64,000 nt of DNA from Pseudomonas fluorescens (lineage in GTDB: Bacteria > Pseudomonadota > Gammaproteobacteria > Pseudomonadales > Pseudomonadaceae). Both the position numbers and the translations under genes were made by a program. The DNA is taken from the NCBI RefSeq assembly GCF_902497875.1, contig NZ_CABVHY010000006.1, forward strand, positions 186,001 through 250,000, in the 5' to 3' direction. Positions 30,328 to 41,047 of this stretch are shown piece after piece; position 1 is the stretch's first letter; every line of letters starts with the position of its first letter. Under the pieces are notes generated by a model. It did not search any database, was not told where the DNA came from, and was given only the letters and a program-made list of their open reading frames with translations.

Positions 30328-30836
30328 ACCAGGTGTTTCTAGGTCTCGGTAGCAATATCGAGCGCAACACCCACTTGCAGGCAGGACTGGATGCTCTGGC
30401 CGGTTTCCTTGTGGATATGCGCTGTTCCGCGGTGTTTGAAAGCCAGCCAGTGGGCATCAAGAGCGGTCCGTTCTTCAATCTGGTGGTGTCGGCCTACACC
30501 GACCTGCCGCTGATGGAGCTGGATCGCCGATTGAAATTCATCGAGGCGGACAACGGTCGTTATGCGCCGGATCGCAAGGGTTTGCCGCTGGATATCGACG
30601 TGTTGCTCTATGGCGATCTGGTGGGTAATTTCGACGGATTGATCCTTCCTCGCACCGAAATCCTGAAAAATGCCTTTGTGTTGTGGCCGTTGTCATTGAT
30701 GGCGCCTGACAGGGTGCACCCGGGCGTAGGCAAGAGCTTTGCGGTTTTGTGGCGTGAGGCGCAGATTGATCAGGTCTTGGCGCCTGTGGCGTTTGAGTGG
30801 CGTGGGGTACAGCTGACTTCCTCGAGCCTGCTCTGA
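30318..30836 (+). CDS. folK: Divergent HPPK-type pyrophosphokinase (FolK-like)
   Basis: A 172-residue protein of the 6-hydroxymethyl-7,8-dihydropterin pyrophosphokinase family. The N-terminal LGLGSNIERN and ESQPVG...PFFNLVV stretches are typical, and the magnesium Asp pair is kept in PLDIDVLLYG. The catalytic stretch that is RWGPRTLDLDI in the classical enzyme reads DRKGLPLDIDV here, so the Trp and the second Arg are gone. Pseudomonads usually have another, canonical folK elsewhere. Activity may be altered or lost. Confidence 0.8.
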   Translation: MSLNQVFLGLGSNIERNTHLQAGLDALAGFLVDMRCSAVFESQPVGIKSGPFFNLVVSAYTDLPLMELDRRLKFIEADNGRYAPDRKGLPLDIDVLLYGDLVGNFDGLILPRTEILKNAFVLWPLSLMAPDRVHPGVGKSFAVLWREAQIDQVLAPVAFEWRGVQLTSSSLL

Positions 30837-30868
30837 GCCGATAATTCTTCGTTGTATTTCGAATAGCC

Positions 30869-30945
30869 AAGATCGCAGCCTGCGGCAGCTCCTACAGGGG
30901 CCGGGTCTACACGATTGTGTAGGAGCTGCCGCAGGCTGCGATCTT
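30869..30945. repeat. REPIN, inverted REP pair
   Basis: Two inverted copies of the tgtaggagctgccgcaggct REP (30869-30896 and 30918-30945) form a nearly perfect 28-bp stem between the converging folK and cca genes. It can act as a bidirectional terminator-like structure. Confidence 0.85.
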
Positions 30946-30955
30946 TTGATCTGGC

Positions 30956-32179
30956 TTACTGCTGTTCCTTGTAAGCCACAAGCGCTTTCAGGCGTTCGCG
31001 TTTAAGGGCTTCGCCCAACTCCGGTCCTTTGAAGCCTTGCTCCAGCAGCGGCTGTACGGCCACGGTCCGCGCTGCGGTCGCTGCGCCGCGCAAATACTCC
31101 GCCTGTGGATAACTGCGCTGTTCGAAGCCTTTGCGGCCTCGGGCGTCCATTTCGCAGGCGACGACGAACTCTTCAAAACGTTGCGGCCGTCGATAGACAT
31201 CAAAGCTTTGCAGTAACTCCAGCAAGGTCGAAGGCTTGAGCTCGAGGGCGCGATGTCCATGGGTGTGATATTGGCCGACCAGCAAGGCCAGTTCCGAACA
31301 GTCCCTGGGCGCTTTGAAGCGCTCATTGACCGCCTTGATCAGGCGCAATCCCTTTTGCTCGTGGGCAATATGTTGCGGCCACTGAGTCTCCGGGGTCAGT
31401 CCCTTGCCCAGGTCATGGAGCAGGCAGGCCCAGCGTACTGTCAGTGGTTGGGCATGCCTGGCCGTCTGTTCAAGGACACTCAAGGTATGTATGCCACTGT
31501 CGATTTCCGGGTGATGGGCTTCGGGTTGGGGCACACCGAACAGCGCATCAACTTCGGGAAGCAGGACCTTGAGTGCGCCGCAGTCACGCAGCACCTGGAT
31601 GAACACCTGAGGCTGATCTTCCATCAAGGCGCGGGAGATTTCTTTCCAGCTGCGTTCCGCAGTCAGCGCCTCGAGTTCGCCTGATTCGCTGAGTTCACGC
31701 ATCAACGCCAGGGTTTCGGGAGCGATGCTGAAGCCGAGCCCGGCGTAGCGTGCGGCGAAACGAGCGACGCGCAAAACCCTGAGGGGATCTTCGGCGAAAG
31801 CGGGGGAAACGTGGCGAAGTATGCGGGCATCAAGATCGCGCTGGCCATGATAGGGGTCGGTCAGTCGACCGTGCTCATCCTCGGCCATGGCATTGATCGT
31901 CAGGTCACGGCGGATCAAGTCTTCTTCAAGGGTGACTTCGGGGCTCGCGTGGAAAGTGAAGCCGCCATAGCCTCGACCACTCTTGCGTTCGGTCCGGGCG
32001 AGCGCGTACTCCTCGCCACTGCGCGGGTGCAGGAATACCGGGAAGTCGGCACCTACCGGACGAAAGCCCTTGGCGAGCATTTCTTCGGTACTGGCGCCGA
32101 CCACGACCCAGTCGATATCGGTAACAGGCTTGCCCAGCAAGCGATCGCGCACTGCGCCACCGACTTTATAAATCTGCAT
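30956..32179 (-). CDS. cca: Multifunctional CCA tRNA nucleotidyltransferase
   Basis: A 407-residue class II nucleotidyltransferase that builds or repairs the 3' CCA of tRNAs. The head domain has VGGAVRD (about residues 6-12) and the metal pair in DIDWVV, with [10 protein letters not shown] following. A C-terminal HD domain (LLHDLGKG) indicates the additional phosphatase/phosphodiesterase activity of gamma-proteobacterial enzymes. Confidence 0.97.
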   Translation of the reverse strand: MQIYKVGGAVRDRLLGKPVTDIDWVVVGASTEEMLAKGFRPVGADFPVFLHPRSGEEYALARTERKSGRGYGGFTFHASPEVTLEEDLIRRDLTINAMAEDEHGRLTDPYHGQRDLDARILRHVSPAFAEDPLRVLRVARFAARYAGLGFSIAPETLALMRELSESGELEALTAERSWKEISRALMEDQPQVFIQVLRDCGALKVLLPEVDALFGVPQPEAHHPEIDSGIHTLSVLEQTARHAQPLTVRWACLLHDLGKGLTPETQWPQHIAHEQKGLRLIKAVNERFKAPRDCSELALLVGQYHTHGHRALELKPSTLLELLQSFDVYRRPQRFEEFVVACEMDARGRKGFEQRSYPQAEYLRGAATAARTVAVQPLLEQGFKGPELGEALKRERLKALVAYKEQQ

Positions 32180-32243
32180 AAAAAACCTCCGTTAGCTCGA
32201 CAGGATAACCCTTGCGTCGAACTTTCGGAGGCCTTGGCTGGAA

Positions 32244-33806
32244 TCAAAGGTGGATGACGGCCAGGTCCAGTCGGCCGTAATCCCCTTCGCTATGATCACC
32301 TCGTGGGGGGACGTGATGGGTTTTCACCACCTGGTCACCTTGCAGGGTTTCCAGGTGAATATCGAAGCCCCAGAGCCGGTGCAGGTGCTTGAGCACTTCA
32401 TCGGTGGAATCTCCAAGGGGTTTGCGGTCGTGTTGTTGGTGCCGCAGGGTCAGCGAACGGTCTCCGCGCCGGTCGATGCTGTAGATCTGTATGTTGGGTT
32501 CACGATTGCCCAGGTTGTATTGCGCTGCCAGGGTTTCGCGAATAATCCGATAGCCGTCTTCGTCGTGGATCGCAGGAACCAGCAGATCCTCCTTCTGATC
32601 GTCATCGAGGATGCTGAACAGCTTCAGATCTCGGATCACCTTGGGTGACAGGTACTGCAGGATGAAGCTTTCGTCCTTGAAGCTGCTCATGGCGAACTTG
32701 ATGCTGGACAACCAGTCAGTACCGGCGACGTCCGGAAACCAGCGGTAGTCTTCTTCCGTGGGCGTTTCGCACATCCGCCGGATATCGCGGTACATGGCAA
32801 AACCCAGGGTGTAGGGGTTGATCCCGTTGTAATAAGGGCTGTCGAAGCCGGGCTGGAACACCACGCTGGTATGGGAGGTCAGGAACTCCATCATGAAGCC
32901 GTCGGTCACCAGGCCTTCGTCGTACAGGTCGTTCATCAAGGTGTAGTGCCAGAAGGTTGCCCAGCCTTCGTTCATGACCTGAGTTTGCCGTTGTGGGTAA
33001 AAGTACTGCGCAATCTTGCGTACGATCCGCACGATTTCACGCTGCCAGGGCTCCAGCAATGGCGCGTGTTTTTCGATGAAATAAAGGATGTTTTCCTGGG
33101 GTTCGGCGGGGAACCGCGCATTGTCCTTGTCGCTGTATTTGTCCGCGCCCTTGGGAATGGTGCGCCACAGGTCGTTGATCTGCTTTTGCAGGTGCTCTTC
33201 GCGGTCTTTCTGCCGCCGCCGTTCTTCCTCCGCGGAGATCGGATAGGGGCGTTTGTAGCGGTCTACTCCGTAGTTCATCAGCGCGTGACAGGAATCCAGA
33301 AGGTCTTCTACCGCATCAATCCCGTGGCGTTCTTCGCATTGCATGATGTACTGCTTGGCGAACACCAGATAGTCGATGATCGAGCTGGCGTCGGTCCAGG
33401 TGCGAAACAGGTAATTGCCTTTGAAGAAGCTGTTGTGGCCATAGCAGGCATGGGCCACTACCAGCGCCTGCATGCAGATGGTGTTTTCCTCCATCAGATA
33501 GGCAATGCACGGGTCCGAATTGATCACAATTTCGTAGGCCAGCCCCATCTGGCCACGGGTGTAGGACTTTTCGGTACTGAGGAAGTGTTTGCCATAGGAC
33601 CAATGGTGATAACCCAATGGCATGCCCACGGAGGCGTAGGCATCCATCATCTGCTCGGCGGTAATCACTTCGATCTGGTTGGGATAGGTATCCAGCGCAT
33701 ACCGAGCCGCGAGCCTGCTGATTTCGCGGTCGTAGGCCTGGATCAGCTCGAATGTCCATTCCGAGCCGGTGGATATGGGTAGGCGTTTCTGCTCTCTGGC
33801 GGTCAT
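32244..33806 (-). CDS. spoVR: SpoVR-family protein (YcgB)
   Basis: A 520-residue cytosolic protein of the SpoVR family. Recognisable segments are [31 protein letters not shown] and [13 protein letters not shown], whose His and Glu residues may bind metal. Its ATG overlaps the yeaH stop by 4 nt. The prkA-yeaH-spoVR trio is found together in many bacteria and is linked to starvation and stress. The biochemical role of SpoVR is unknown. Confidence 0.95.
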   Translation of the reverse strand: MTAREQKRLPISTGSEWTFELIQAYDREISRLAARYALDTYPNQIEVITAEQMMDAYASVGMPLGYHHWSYGKHFLSTEKSYTRGQMGLAYEIVINSDPCIAYLMEENTICMQALVVAHACYGHNSFFKGNYLFRTWTDASSIIDYLVFAKQYIMQCEERHGIDAVEDLLDSCHALMNYGVDRYKRPYPISAEEERRRQKDREEHLQKQINDLWRTIPKGADKYSDKDNARFPAEPQENILYFIEKHAPLLEPWQREIVRIVRKIAQYFYPQRQTQVMNEGWATFWHYTLMNDLYDEGLVTDGFMMEFLTSHTSVVFQPGFDSPYYNGINPYTLGFAMYRDIRRMCETPTEEDYRWFPDVAGTDWLSSIKFAMSSFKDESFILQYLSPKVIRDLKLFSILDDDQKEDLLVPAIHDEDGYRIIRETLAAQYNLGNREPNIQIYSIDRRGDRSLTLRHQQHDRKPLGDSTDEVLKHLHRLWGFDIHLETLQGDQVVKTHHVPPRGDHSEGDYGRLDLAVIHL

Positions 33807-35074
33807 GTCACTAACCTGCGCTGGAAGAGTTCACGGAAGACCGGATAGATATCTCCGGCCGAGACCAATTGTTGCTGGGCGAAAGTGTCGGAAAAGGCTT
33901 CGGCGATCCGTTCGTACTCGAACCACAGGGCTTGGTGTTCGCGGGGGGTAATCTCCACATAAGTGTAGTACTGCACAAAGGGCATGATCTGGTTGATCAG
34001 GATGTCGCGGCAGATCGGTGAGTCATCGTTCCAGTTGTCACCGTCGGACGCCTGGGCGGCATAGATATTCCATTCGTTGCTCGGATAGCGTTCAGCCATG
34101 ATTTCCTGCATCAACTTCAAGGCGCTGGAAACGATGGTGCCACCGGTTTCGCGGGAATAGAAAAACTCCTCCTCGTCGACTTCCCGGGCACTGGTGTGGT
34201 GGCGAATGAACACCACATCGATCTTGTCGTAGTTACGCTTGAGGAACAGGTACAGCAGGATGAAGAAACGCTTGGCGATGTCCTTGGTCGCCTGAGTCAT
34301 GGAGCCGGAAACGTCCATCAGGCAGAACATCACCGCCTTGGAGCTGGGATTGGGTTGCTTGATCAGCAGGTTGTACTTGAGGTCGAAGGTATCGAGAAAT
34401 GGCACGCGATGGATACGTGCAATCAATCGTTCGATTTCCGCCTCAATTTCCTGAATATCGCCGAAGTTATCCGGTTCTTCTCGTTTAAGGCGCAAGAGCT
34501 CGTCCCTGGCTTCGCGCAGTTTTGCCCGGCTGCTGCCGGACAGGGCGATCCGTCGGGCATGCGCCGAACGCAATGTGCGGATGATATTGATCCGCGACGG
34601 GTTGCCCTCGTTGCTGATCCCTGCTCGAACGGTTTTGAAGGTGTCGGTCCCGGTCAGGTTGCGTTTGACCAGGTTGGGCAGTTCGAGGTCTTCGAACATG
34701 AATTCGAGAAACTCTTCCTGAGTGATCTGGAAGACGAATTCGTCCATGCCTTCGCCGGAGTTGCCGGCCTTGCCTGGGCCGCGGCCGCCACCTCCGCCGG
34801 GTGGACGGGGGATATGTTCGCCGCTGGTGAATTCCTTGTTTCCAGGGTGAACCACGGTCTGTTTGCCGCCGCGACCATGATGAAGCACCGGCTCGTCGAT
34901 ATCGCGGCCGGGAATGCTGATTTGCTCGCCGTGCTCCATATCGGTGATGGAGCGACGACTGACGGCTTCTTCAACAGCTTTCTTGATGTGGTCACGGTAG
35001 CGCCGCAGAAACCGTTGGCGGTTCACCGTGCTCTTGTTCTTGCCATTGAGACGTCGGTCGATCACATAGCTCAT
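33803..35074 (-). CDS. yeaH: YeaH/DUF444 family von Willebrand A protein
   Basis: A 423-residue protein with a C-terminal vWA-like domain carrying the metal-ion site MDVSGSMT (about residues 249-256). A Gly/Pro-rich stretch ([11 protein letters not shown]) lies near residue 95. It is probably a partner of the PrkA kinase; such kinase-vWA pairs resemble AAA-vWA (MoxR-type) systems. It is 200 bp downstream of prkA and overlaps spoVR. Confidence 0.95.
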   Translation of the reverse strand: MSYVIDRRLNGKNKSTVNRQRFLRRYRDHIKKAVEEAVSRRSITDMEHGEQISIPGRDIDEPVLHHGRGGKQTVVHPGNKEFTSGEHIPRPPGGGGGRGPGKAGNSGEGMDEFVFQITQEEFLEFMFEDLELPNLVKRNLTGTDTFKTVRAGISNEGNPSRINIIRTLRSAHARRIALSGSSRAKLREARDELLRLKREEPDNFGDIQEIEAEIERLIARIHRVPFLDTFDLKYNLLIKQPNPSSKAVMFCLMDVSGSMTQATKDIAKRFFILLYLFLKRNYDKIDVVFIRHHTSAREVDEEEFFYSRETGGTIVSSALKLMQEIMAERYPSNEWNIYAAQASDGDNWNDDSPICRDILINQIMPFVQYYTYVEITPREHQALWFEYERIAEAFSDTFAQQQLVSAGDIYPVFRELFQRRLVT

Positions 35075-35274
35075 GACTGCTCCTTAGAAGCTGCCCTGCA
35101 AGCGGTGAGCGGGTTTGTGGCAAGCCAACTTCCCGGAGGCGGCCATTGGGCCTCCTGAGCCGTTTGTACTGCCAGGACCTCGCTACCGACTTCTGACACC
35201 TTCCTGGAACCTGTGTACCAGAAAATCCTGGCACAGGCTCCGGGCTAACGACAACCGGTGCGACCGGTAGCGGG

Positions 35275-37197
35275 TTACTGTGATTTTCTGACCCGCAGGT
35301 ACCACTCGGAGAGCAGTCGTACCTGTTTGTCGGTGTAGCCGCGCTCGACCATCCGTGTAACGAAGTCGTTGTGCTTTTGCTGGTCCTCTTTGCTGGCCTT
35401 GGCGTTGAAGCTGATAACCGGCAGCAGATCCTCGGTGTTCGAGAACATTTTCTTCTCGATGACCACCCGCAGTTTTTCGTAGCTGAGCCAGGTCGGGTTT
35501 TTGCCATTGTTGTTAGCCCGTGCGCGCAACACGAAGTTGACGATTTCGTTGCGGAAATCTTTCGGATTGCTGATGCCGGCCGGTTTCTCGATTTTCTCCA
35601 GCTCTTCGTTCAGCGCCACGCGGTTAAGGATTTCGCCGGTTTCCGGATCGCGGTATTCCTGATCCTGAATCCAGAAGTCTGCGTAGAGCACGTAACGGTC
35701 GAAGATGTTCTGACCGTACTCGCTGTAGGACTCGAGGTAGGCGGTCTGGATTTCCTTGCCGATGAACTCGATATAGCGCGGTGCCAGGTACTCTTTCAGG
35801 AAGCGCAGGTAGCGTTCACGGGTTTCCGCCTGGAACTGTTCCTGTTCGATCTGTTGCTCCAGTACATAGAGCAGATGCACCGGGTTGGCAGCGATCTCAT
35901 GGGGGTCGAAGTTGAAGACTTTCGACAGGATCTTGAACGCAAACCGGGTCGACAGACCATTCATGCCCTCATCGACACCGGCATTGTCACGGTATTCCTG
36001 GATCGATTTGGCTTTCGGATCGGTGTCCTTGAGATTCTCGCCGTCGTACACGCGCATTTTCGAGTAGATATTCGAGTTCTCCGGCTCTTTCAGGCGCGAG
36101 AGTACGGTGAACTGTGCAAGCATCTTCAGGGTGTCGGGCGCGCAATGAGCCTTGGCCAGCGAACTGTTGAACAGCAGTTTGTCGTAGATCTTCACTTCGT
36201 CGCTGACCCGCAGGCAGTACGGCACTTTGACGATGTAGATCCGGTCGATGAAGGCTTCATTGTTCTTGTTGTTACGGAAGGTGTGCCATTCCGATTCGTT
36301 TGAGTGGGCCAGCAAGATCCCGGTGAATGGAATGGCCCCCAGACCTTCGGTACTGTTGTAGTTGCCTTCCTGGGTTGCCGTCAGCAATGGGTGCAGCACC
36401 TTGATCGGTGCCTTGAACATTTCGACGAATTCCATCAGGCCCTGGTTGGACCGGCACAGGGCGCCCGAGTAGCTGTAGGCGTCTGCGTCGTTCTGCGGGT
36501 ACTCTTCCAGCTTGCGGATATCGACCTTGCCCACCAGGGCAGAAATATCCTGGTTGTTTTCATCCCCGGGCTCAGTCTTGGCGACCGCGATCTGATTGAG
36601 GATCGATGGGTAGAGTTTGACCACCCGGAACTGGCTGATGTCACCGCCAAACTCGGCCAGGCGCTTGGTGGCCCAGGGCGACATGATGGTGCTCAGGTAG
36701 CGCCGCGGAATACCGAAGTCTTCTTCAAGGATCTGGCCATCTTCCGTGGCGTTGAATAACCCGAGAGGTGACTCGAAAACCGGTGAACCCTTAATGGCGT
36801 AAAAGGGCACTTTCTCTATCAGCTGTTTCAGCTTCTCGGCCAGGGACGACTTACCGCCGCCCACCGGACCGAGCAGATAGAGGATCTGTTTCTTCTCCTC
36901 CAGGCCTTGAGCCGCATGGCGGAAGTAGGAAACGATCTGATCGATGCATTCCTCCATGCCATGGAAGTCTTCAAAGGCCGGGTAGCGACGGATCACCTTG
37001 TTGGAAAAGATTCGCGACAGACGCGAGTTGGCAGAGGTATCCAGCAGCTCAGGCTCGCCGATTGCCAGTAGCAGGCGTTCGGCTGCGGAGGCGTAAGCGC
37101 TGCGATCCGTTTTGCACAGCTCCAGATACTCCTGCAGCGAGAGTTCTTCCTGGCGTGTGGACTCGAAACGTTGTTGGAAGTGGCTAAAAATACTCAT
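35275..37197 (-). CDS. prkA: PrkA serine protein kinase (YeaG)
   Basis: A 640-residue protein with an AAA-type ATPase core: Walker A GPVGGGKSS near residue 110, and the substrate/ATP segments LAHSNESEWHTF and KVPYCLRVSDE. The C-terminal PrkA domain shows weak similarity to eukaryotic-type kinases. In enterobacteria YeaG works with YeaH in nitrogen starvation survival. It is first in the prkA-yeaH-spoVR unit. The 298 bp upstream hold no other gene, only a CTAGCCC...GGGCTAG hairpin (37459-37482) next to the glpE end. Confidence 0.95.
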   Translation of the reverse strand: MSIFSHFQQRFESTRQEELSLQEYLELCKTDRSAYASAAERLLLAIGEPELLDTSANSRLSRIFSNKVIRRYPAFEDFHGMEECIDQIVSYFRHAAQGLEEKKQILYLLGPVGGGKSSLAEKLKQLIEKVPFYAIKGSPVFESPLGLFNATEDGQILEEDFGIPRRYLSTIMSPWATKRLAEFGGDISQFRVVKLYPSILNQIAVAKTEPGDENNQDISALVGKVDIRKLEEYPQNDADAYSYSGALCRSNQGLMEFVEMFKAPIKVLHPLLTATQEGNYNSTEGLGAIPFTGILLAHSNESEWHTFRNNKNNEAFIDRIYIVKVPYCLRVSDEVKIYDKLLFNSSLAKAHCAPDTLKMLAQFTVLSRLKEPENSNIYSKMRVYDGENLKDTDPKAKSIQEYRDNAGVDEGMNGLSTRFAFKILSKVFNFDPHEIAANPVHLLYVLEQQIEQEQFQAETRERYLRFLKEYLAPRYIEFIGKEIQTAYLESYSEYGQNIFDRYVLYADFWIQDQEYRDPETGEILNRVALNEELEKIEKPAGISNPKDFRNEIVNFVLRARANNNGKNPTWLSYEKLRVVIEKKMFSNTEDLLPVISFNAKASKEDQQKHNDFVTRMVERGYTDKQVRLLSEWYLRVRKSQ

Positions 37198-37495
37198 GAC
37201 GTCACCTCGCTCGATACGTGGAGCCGACGCCGGATCAGATCAGTCAAGTGCTGGCATGCAACTGAAATCCAGTTGCTGTTTACCCCCCAGAACACTTTCA
37301 AAGCAATCTACCTTGAAAGCTAGTACCGATGACCCGCACGCCGGTGTACCGGCTCTCCCCTGTTTTGGATGGCCTGAGGCTAAGGATAGTTCGGAATCGG
37401 AGAGATCAAGGCGCAATGCGCAATTAGTTACCACTGACCGTTCGTCAGCCACCGCGCTAGCCCGCGGGGGGCGTGGGCTAGAGCGTTAGAAAAAA

Positions 37496-37825
37496 TTATT
37501 CGGAAACGCCTTGCGCGGTTTCCGACGGATAAATCGTACGCCATAGCTCAAAGCCGCCGTCGAGGCTGTAGACGTCGGAAAAGCCCTGGCTGATCAGATA
37601 GGCCGCGGCGCTTTGGCTGGAGTTGCCGTGGTAGCAGACCACCACCAATGGCGCATCCAGGTCGGCGTTGCGGATAAAGTCAGGAATGGAATGGTTATCC
37701 AGGTGTTGCGAGCCGCTGATGTGATTGACGGCATACGTCTGCGGGTCACGAATGTCGACCACGACTGCACCCTGTTCACGCAAGGCTTGGGCTTGTTCAG
37801 GGGGGATGCGTTTGAATTCGCTCAT
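37496..37825 (-). CDS. glpE: Thiosulfate sulfurtransferase GlpE
   Basis: A 109-residue single-domain rhodanese. The active-site loop CYHGNSS has the catalytic Cys64. It transfers sulfur from thiosulfate to cyanide, thioredoxin or other thiol acceptors. It follows apaH by 33 bp on the same strand. Confidence 0.95.
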   Translation of the reverse strand: MSEFKRIPPEQAQALREQGAVVVDIRDPQTYAVNHISGSQHLDNHSIPDFIRNADLDAPLVVVCYHGNSSQSAAAYLISQGFSDVYSLDGGFELWRTIYPSETAQGVSE

Positions 37826-37858
37826 GGCGGGCTCCTGTGGCCTGGCTGAAAGCGCCGT

Positions 37859-38740
37859 TCAGCGCTTCGCGGTGGCCGGCAATTGTTCGGGGGTAGTGTG
37901 GGCGACGTGTGGATTGACGTGGCCCAAGGCATCGCACTTGCACTGCAAGCGTTCACCGGTGTCGATGTTCAGCAGCGTCAGGGCGCCGCCCCAGACACAG
38001 CCGGTGTCGAGGGCAAAGATGCCCGGTTCGTTGCATCGACCTTCAAGGGATGCCCAGTGGCCAAAGACGATCTTCAGGCCCTTGGTCTTGCGCTCCTTGT
38101 GGCGAAACCAGGGGGCGTAACCGGGTGGCGCGCTATCCGGGCCTTCCTTGCCCTTGAGGTCAAGTTTGCCTTCGCTGGTGCAGAAGCGCATGCGAGTGAA
38201 ATAGTTGGTGATCATTCGCAAGCGGGCAGCGCCTTTGAGGTCGTTGTCCCATTTCACCGGCTCGTTGCCGTACATGCCATCCAGATAAGGTGCGAAGAGG
38301 ATGTCGTCATGCAGGGCCTCTTCGACTTCCGCCGCGCATTTCAACGCTTTGCGCAGTGACCACTGAGGCGGTATGCCGGCATGGACCAGCACCATGTCGC
38401 GCTGTTCGTCGTAGTGCATGAGTTTTTGCTGGCGCAACCACTCGAGCAGCTCGCCGCGATCAGGTGCTTCGAGTATCTCGCGCAGGGTGTCGGCTTTCTT
38501 CAGGCGCTCGATATTTTGTCCGACGGCCAGCAGGTGCAGGTCGTGGTTGCCCAGCACGCACACCAGCGATTCGCGGATGCTGTAAAGAAAACGCAGGGTT
38601 TCCAGCGACTGCGGGCCGCGGTTGACCAGGTCGCCGACCAGCCAGAGGCGGTCCCTGGCGGGATCGAAGGCGACACGTTTGAGCAGGCATTGCAGTGGTT
38701 CAAGGCAGCCTTGCAGGTCGCCGACGGCGTACACCGCCAT
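37859..38740 (-). CDS. apaH: Diadenosine tetraphosphatase ApaH
   Basis: A 293-residue symmetrical Ap4A hydrolase of the calcineurin-like phosphoesterase fold. The metal-site motifs [14 protein letters not shown] and GNHDLH are visible in order, with later VHAGIPP and GHWASLEG. ApaH removes Ap4A and also Np4 caps on RNA. It overlaps the apaG stop by one base in the conserved apaG-apaH order. Confidence 0.97.
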   Translation of the reverse strand: MAVYAVGDLQGCLEPLQCLLKRVAFDPARDRLWLVGDLVNRGPQSLETLRFLYSIRESLVCVLGNHDLHLLAVGQNIERLKKADTLREILEAPDRGELLEWLRQQKLMHYDEQRDMVLVHAGIPPQWSLRKALKCAAEVEEALHDDILFAPYLDGMYGNEPVKWDNDLKGAARLRMITNYFTRMRFCTSEGKLDLKGKEGPDSAPPGYAPWFRHKERKTKGLKIVFGHWASLEGRCNEPGIFALDTGCVWGGALTLLNIDTGERLQCKCDALGHVNPHVAHTTPEQLPATAKR

Positions 38741-39120
38741 TAGTGCAGGGCTCCGGGCACCGCGAGGCGAAATGGCGCGATGATAGCGTCGAAGTGTTTA
38801 CCATCTTCGGCGAGCATCTGGTAACTGCCCTGCATGGTGCCTACGCGGCTGGTCATCACCGTCCCGCTGGTGTAGGTATGGCTTTCGCCAACCCCGATCA
38901 ACGGTTGCTGACCGACCACGCCCGCACCACGGACTTCCTCGACGTGCCCATCGCCATCGGTAATCACCCAATGCCGAGAGAGCAACTTGGCCGGCAGCTG
39001 GCCATTGTTCTGGACGGTAATGGTGTAGGCGAAGGCAAAGCGATCTTGCTCGGGTAGCGATTGTTCTACCAGAAAGCGGGTGACGACGCTGACGTCGACC
39101 TGATAACGAGGATCGGACAT
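38740..39120 (-). CDS. apaG: ApaG/CorD-domain protein
   Basis: A 126-residue immunoglobulin-like ApaG protein with the conserved [10 protein letters not shown] and GTMQGSYQM stretches. It is associated with divalent-cation homeostasis by genetics in other bacteria; its activity is not settled. It lies between rsmA and apaH, with a 122-bp gap after rsmA. Confidence 0.95.
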   Translation of the reverse strand: MSDPRYQVDVSVVTRFLVEQSLPEQDRFAFAYTITVQNNGQLPAKLLSRHWVITDGDGHVEEVRGAGVVGQQPLIGVGESHTYTSGTVMTSRVGTMQGSYQMLAEDGKHFDAIIAPFRLAVPGALH

Positions 39121-39242
39121 GCAAAAGGCCTTAAAAGCAAAGCGGAACGCGGGACATAACTGATGAGATCAGTCTAGGCCAAGTATCGGGTAGTAAACCA
39201 GACATGACGCCTGGTGTCTTACCCGAAAACGATCATGGAGTG

Positions 39243-40061
39243 TCAGCTGAGGCTGGGCGTCTCGGCAACTTGCTCGCCCAGCTTGTCGGCCAGGCGGACA
39301 AAGGCGGCCAGATCGAGCTGTTCCGGGCGCAGGCTGCCATCGACACCAGCGGCTTCGATTTCGGCATTGCTGAGCAGGGCTTTGAGCGTGTTGCGCAGCG
39401 TCTTGCGGCGCTGGTTGAAGGCTTCGCGAACGACGCGCTCAAGCAAGCGATGATCCTTGGCCGGGTGCGGCAGAACGGCGTGGGGCACCAGGCGGACAAT
39501 CGCCGAGTCGACTTTTGGCGGCGGGTTGAACGCACCCGGACCGACGTTGAACAGGTGTTCGACCCGGCAGTGGTACTGCACCATGATCGACAAACGGCCC
39601 CAGTCCCCGCCGCCAGGGCCTGCAGCCAGCCGCTCGACCACTTCCTTTTGCAGCATGAAGTGCATGTCGCGGATCAGGCTGGCGTTGCGCAGCAGGTGGA
39701 AGATCAGCGGGGTGGAGATGTTGTACGGCAGGTTGCCAACCACTCGCAGGCTGCTGGGCGCGGCATTGAGGCTGGTGAAGTCGAACTTCAGGGCGTCGCC
39801 TTGATGCAGGTTGAAATTGCTTTTGCCGGCGAACTGCTGATTCAGGATCGGGATCAGGTCCTTGTCCAGTTCCACCACATCAAGCTGTGCACCGCTGTTG
39901 AGCAGGCCTTCGGTCAATGCACCCTGGCCCGGGCCGATTTCCAGCAGGCGGTCTTCAGGGCGGGCATGAATGGCGCGCAGGATACGGTCGATCACCCCGG
40001 CATCGTGCAGGAAGTTCTGGCCGAAACGCTTGCGCGCCCGGTGTTGGTAATGCTCGGTCAT
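39243..40061 (-). CDS. rsmA: 16S rRNA dimethyladenosine transferase RsmA (KsgA)
   Basis: A 272-residue SAM-dependent methyltransferase that dimethylates A1518 and A1519 of 16S rRNA. The start [11 protein letters not shown], the SAM motif [10 protein letters not shown] and the catalytic NLPYNIS are all present. It is unrelated to the RNA-binding protein that is also called RsmA in pseudomonads. The ATG overlaps the pdxA stop by 4 nt. Confidence 0.98.
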   Translation of the reverse strand: MTEHYQHRARKRFGQNFLHDAGVIDRILRAIHARPEDRLLEIGPGQGALTEGLLNSGAQLDVVELDKDLIPILNQQFAGKSNFNLHQGDALKFDFTSLNAAPSSLRVVGNLPYNISTPLIFHLLRNASLIRDMHFMLQKEVVERLAAGPGGGDWGRLSIMVQYHCRVEHLFNVGPGAFNPPPKVDSAIVRLVPHAVLPHPAKDHRLLERVVREAFNQRRKTLRNTLKALLSNAEIEAAGVDGSLRPEQLDLAAFVRLADKLGEQVAETPSLS

Positions 40062-41047
40062 AAACGGGTCTCGGCCATCTGATAGGCGGTTTCCAGGGCG
40101 ACTTGCAGGCTGCCGGTGTCGATTCTTCCGCTACCGGCCAGATCCAGGGCGGTGCCGTGGTCGACTGAGGTGCGGATGATTGGCAGACCGAGGGTCACAT
40201 TGACTGCGGCACCGAAACCTTTGTATTTCAGTACGGGCAGGCCCTGGTCGTGGTACATCGCCAGCACTGCGTCGCAGTGCTCCAGATATTTGGGGGTAAA
40301 CAGAGTGTCGGCAGGCAGGGGGCCGCGTAGATCCATGCCCTCACTGCGCAGACGCTCTAATGTAGGTTCGATGATGTCGATTTCTTCATGGCCCAGATGT
40401 CCACCTTCACCGGCATGCGGGTTGAGCCCGCAGACCAGGATGCGCGGCTGGGCAATGCCGAACTTTTGTTGCAGGTCGGCGTGCAGGATCCGCGTCACTC
40501 GCTCGAGGCGTTCCGGGGTGATTGCATCGGCAATCTGCCGCAAGGGCAAGTGAGTGGTGACCAGGGCCACGCGCAGACCGCGGGTGGCGAGCATCATCAC
40601 GACTTGCGCAGTGTGGGTCAGGTCGGCGAGGAATTCGGTGTGGCCCGAGAACGGTATCCCGGCCTCGTTGATCACGCCTTTGTGCACTGGCGCGGTGATC
40701 ATGCCGGCGAAATGCCCGTCGACACAGCCTTGGGCTGCGCGAGTCAGGGTCTGGAGCACGAACCCGGCGTTTGCCTTGTCCAGTTGCCCGGCAACGACGT
40801 TGGCCTGTAGCGGGGTATCCCAGACATACAGGCTGTTGGCCGGTGCCGGTGAGTCCGGCCAGCTGTCTGGAGTCACCGCCAGCAGGTCGACAACCACGCC
40901 CAGTTGCGCGGCCCGCTCAAGGAGCAGGTCGCGGCTGGTAATGGCAATCAGGGGATGTGGCTGGGGTAGCGAGGCGAGCAGCAGGCACAGGTCTGGACCT
41001 ATGCCGGCCGGCTCGCCGGGAGTCAGCGCGAAACGCTTGGGTTTCAC
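40058..41047 (-). CDS. pdxA: 4-hydroxythreonine-4-phosphate dehydrogenase PdxA
   Basis: A 329-residue metal-dependent dehydrogenase of vitamin B6 synthesis. Hallmarks are the [11 protein letters not shown] start, [15 protein letters not shown], and the metal His residues in LNPHAGEGG and AMYHDQGL. It overlaps surA by 4 nt in the conserved surA-pdxA-rsmA order. Confidence 0.98.
   Translation of the reverse strand: MKPKRFALTPGEPAGIGPDLCLLLASLPQPHPLIAITSRDLLLERAAQLGVVVDLLAVTPDSWPDSPAPANSLYVWDTPLQANVVAGQLDKANAGFVLQTLTRAAQGCVDGHFAGMITAPVHKGVINEAGIPFSGHTEFLADLTHTAQVVMMLATRGLRVALVTTHLPLRQIADAITPERLERVTRILHADLQQKFGIAQPRILVCGLNPHAGEGGHLGHEEIDIIEPTLERLRSEGMDLRGPLPADTLFTPKYLEHCDAVLAMYHDQGLPVLKYKGFGAAVNVTLGLPIIRTSVDHGTALDLAGSGRIDTGSLQVALETAYQMAETRL

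Noticed and set aside
30869-30945. Repeat pair considered as a CRISPR fragment
   Set aside because: It is an inverted pair with strong internal palindromes and one spacer; no direct-repeat array or cas genes exist in the window.
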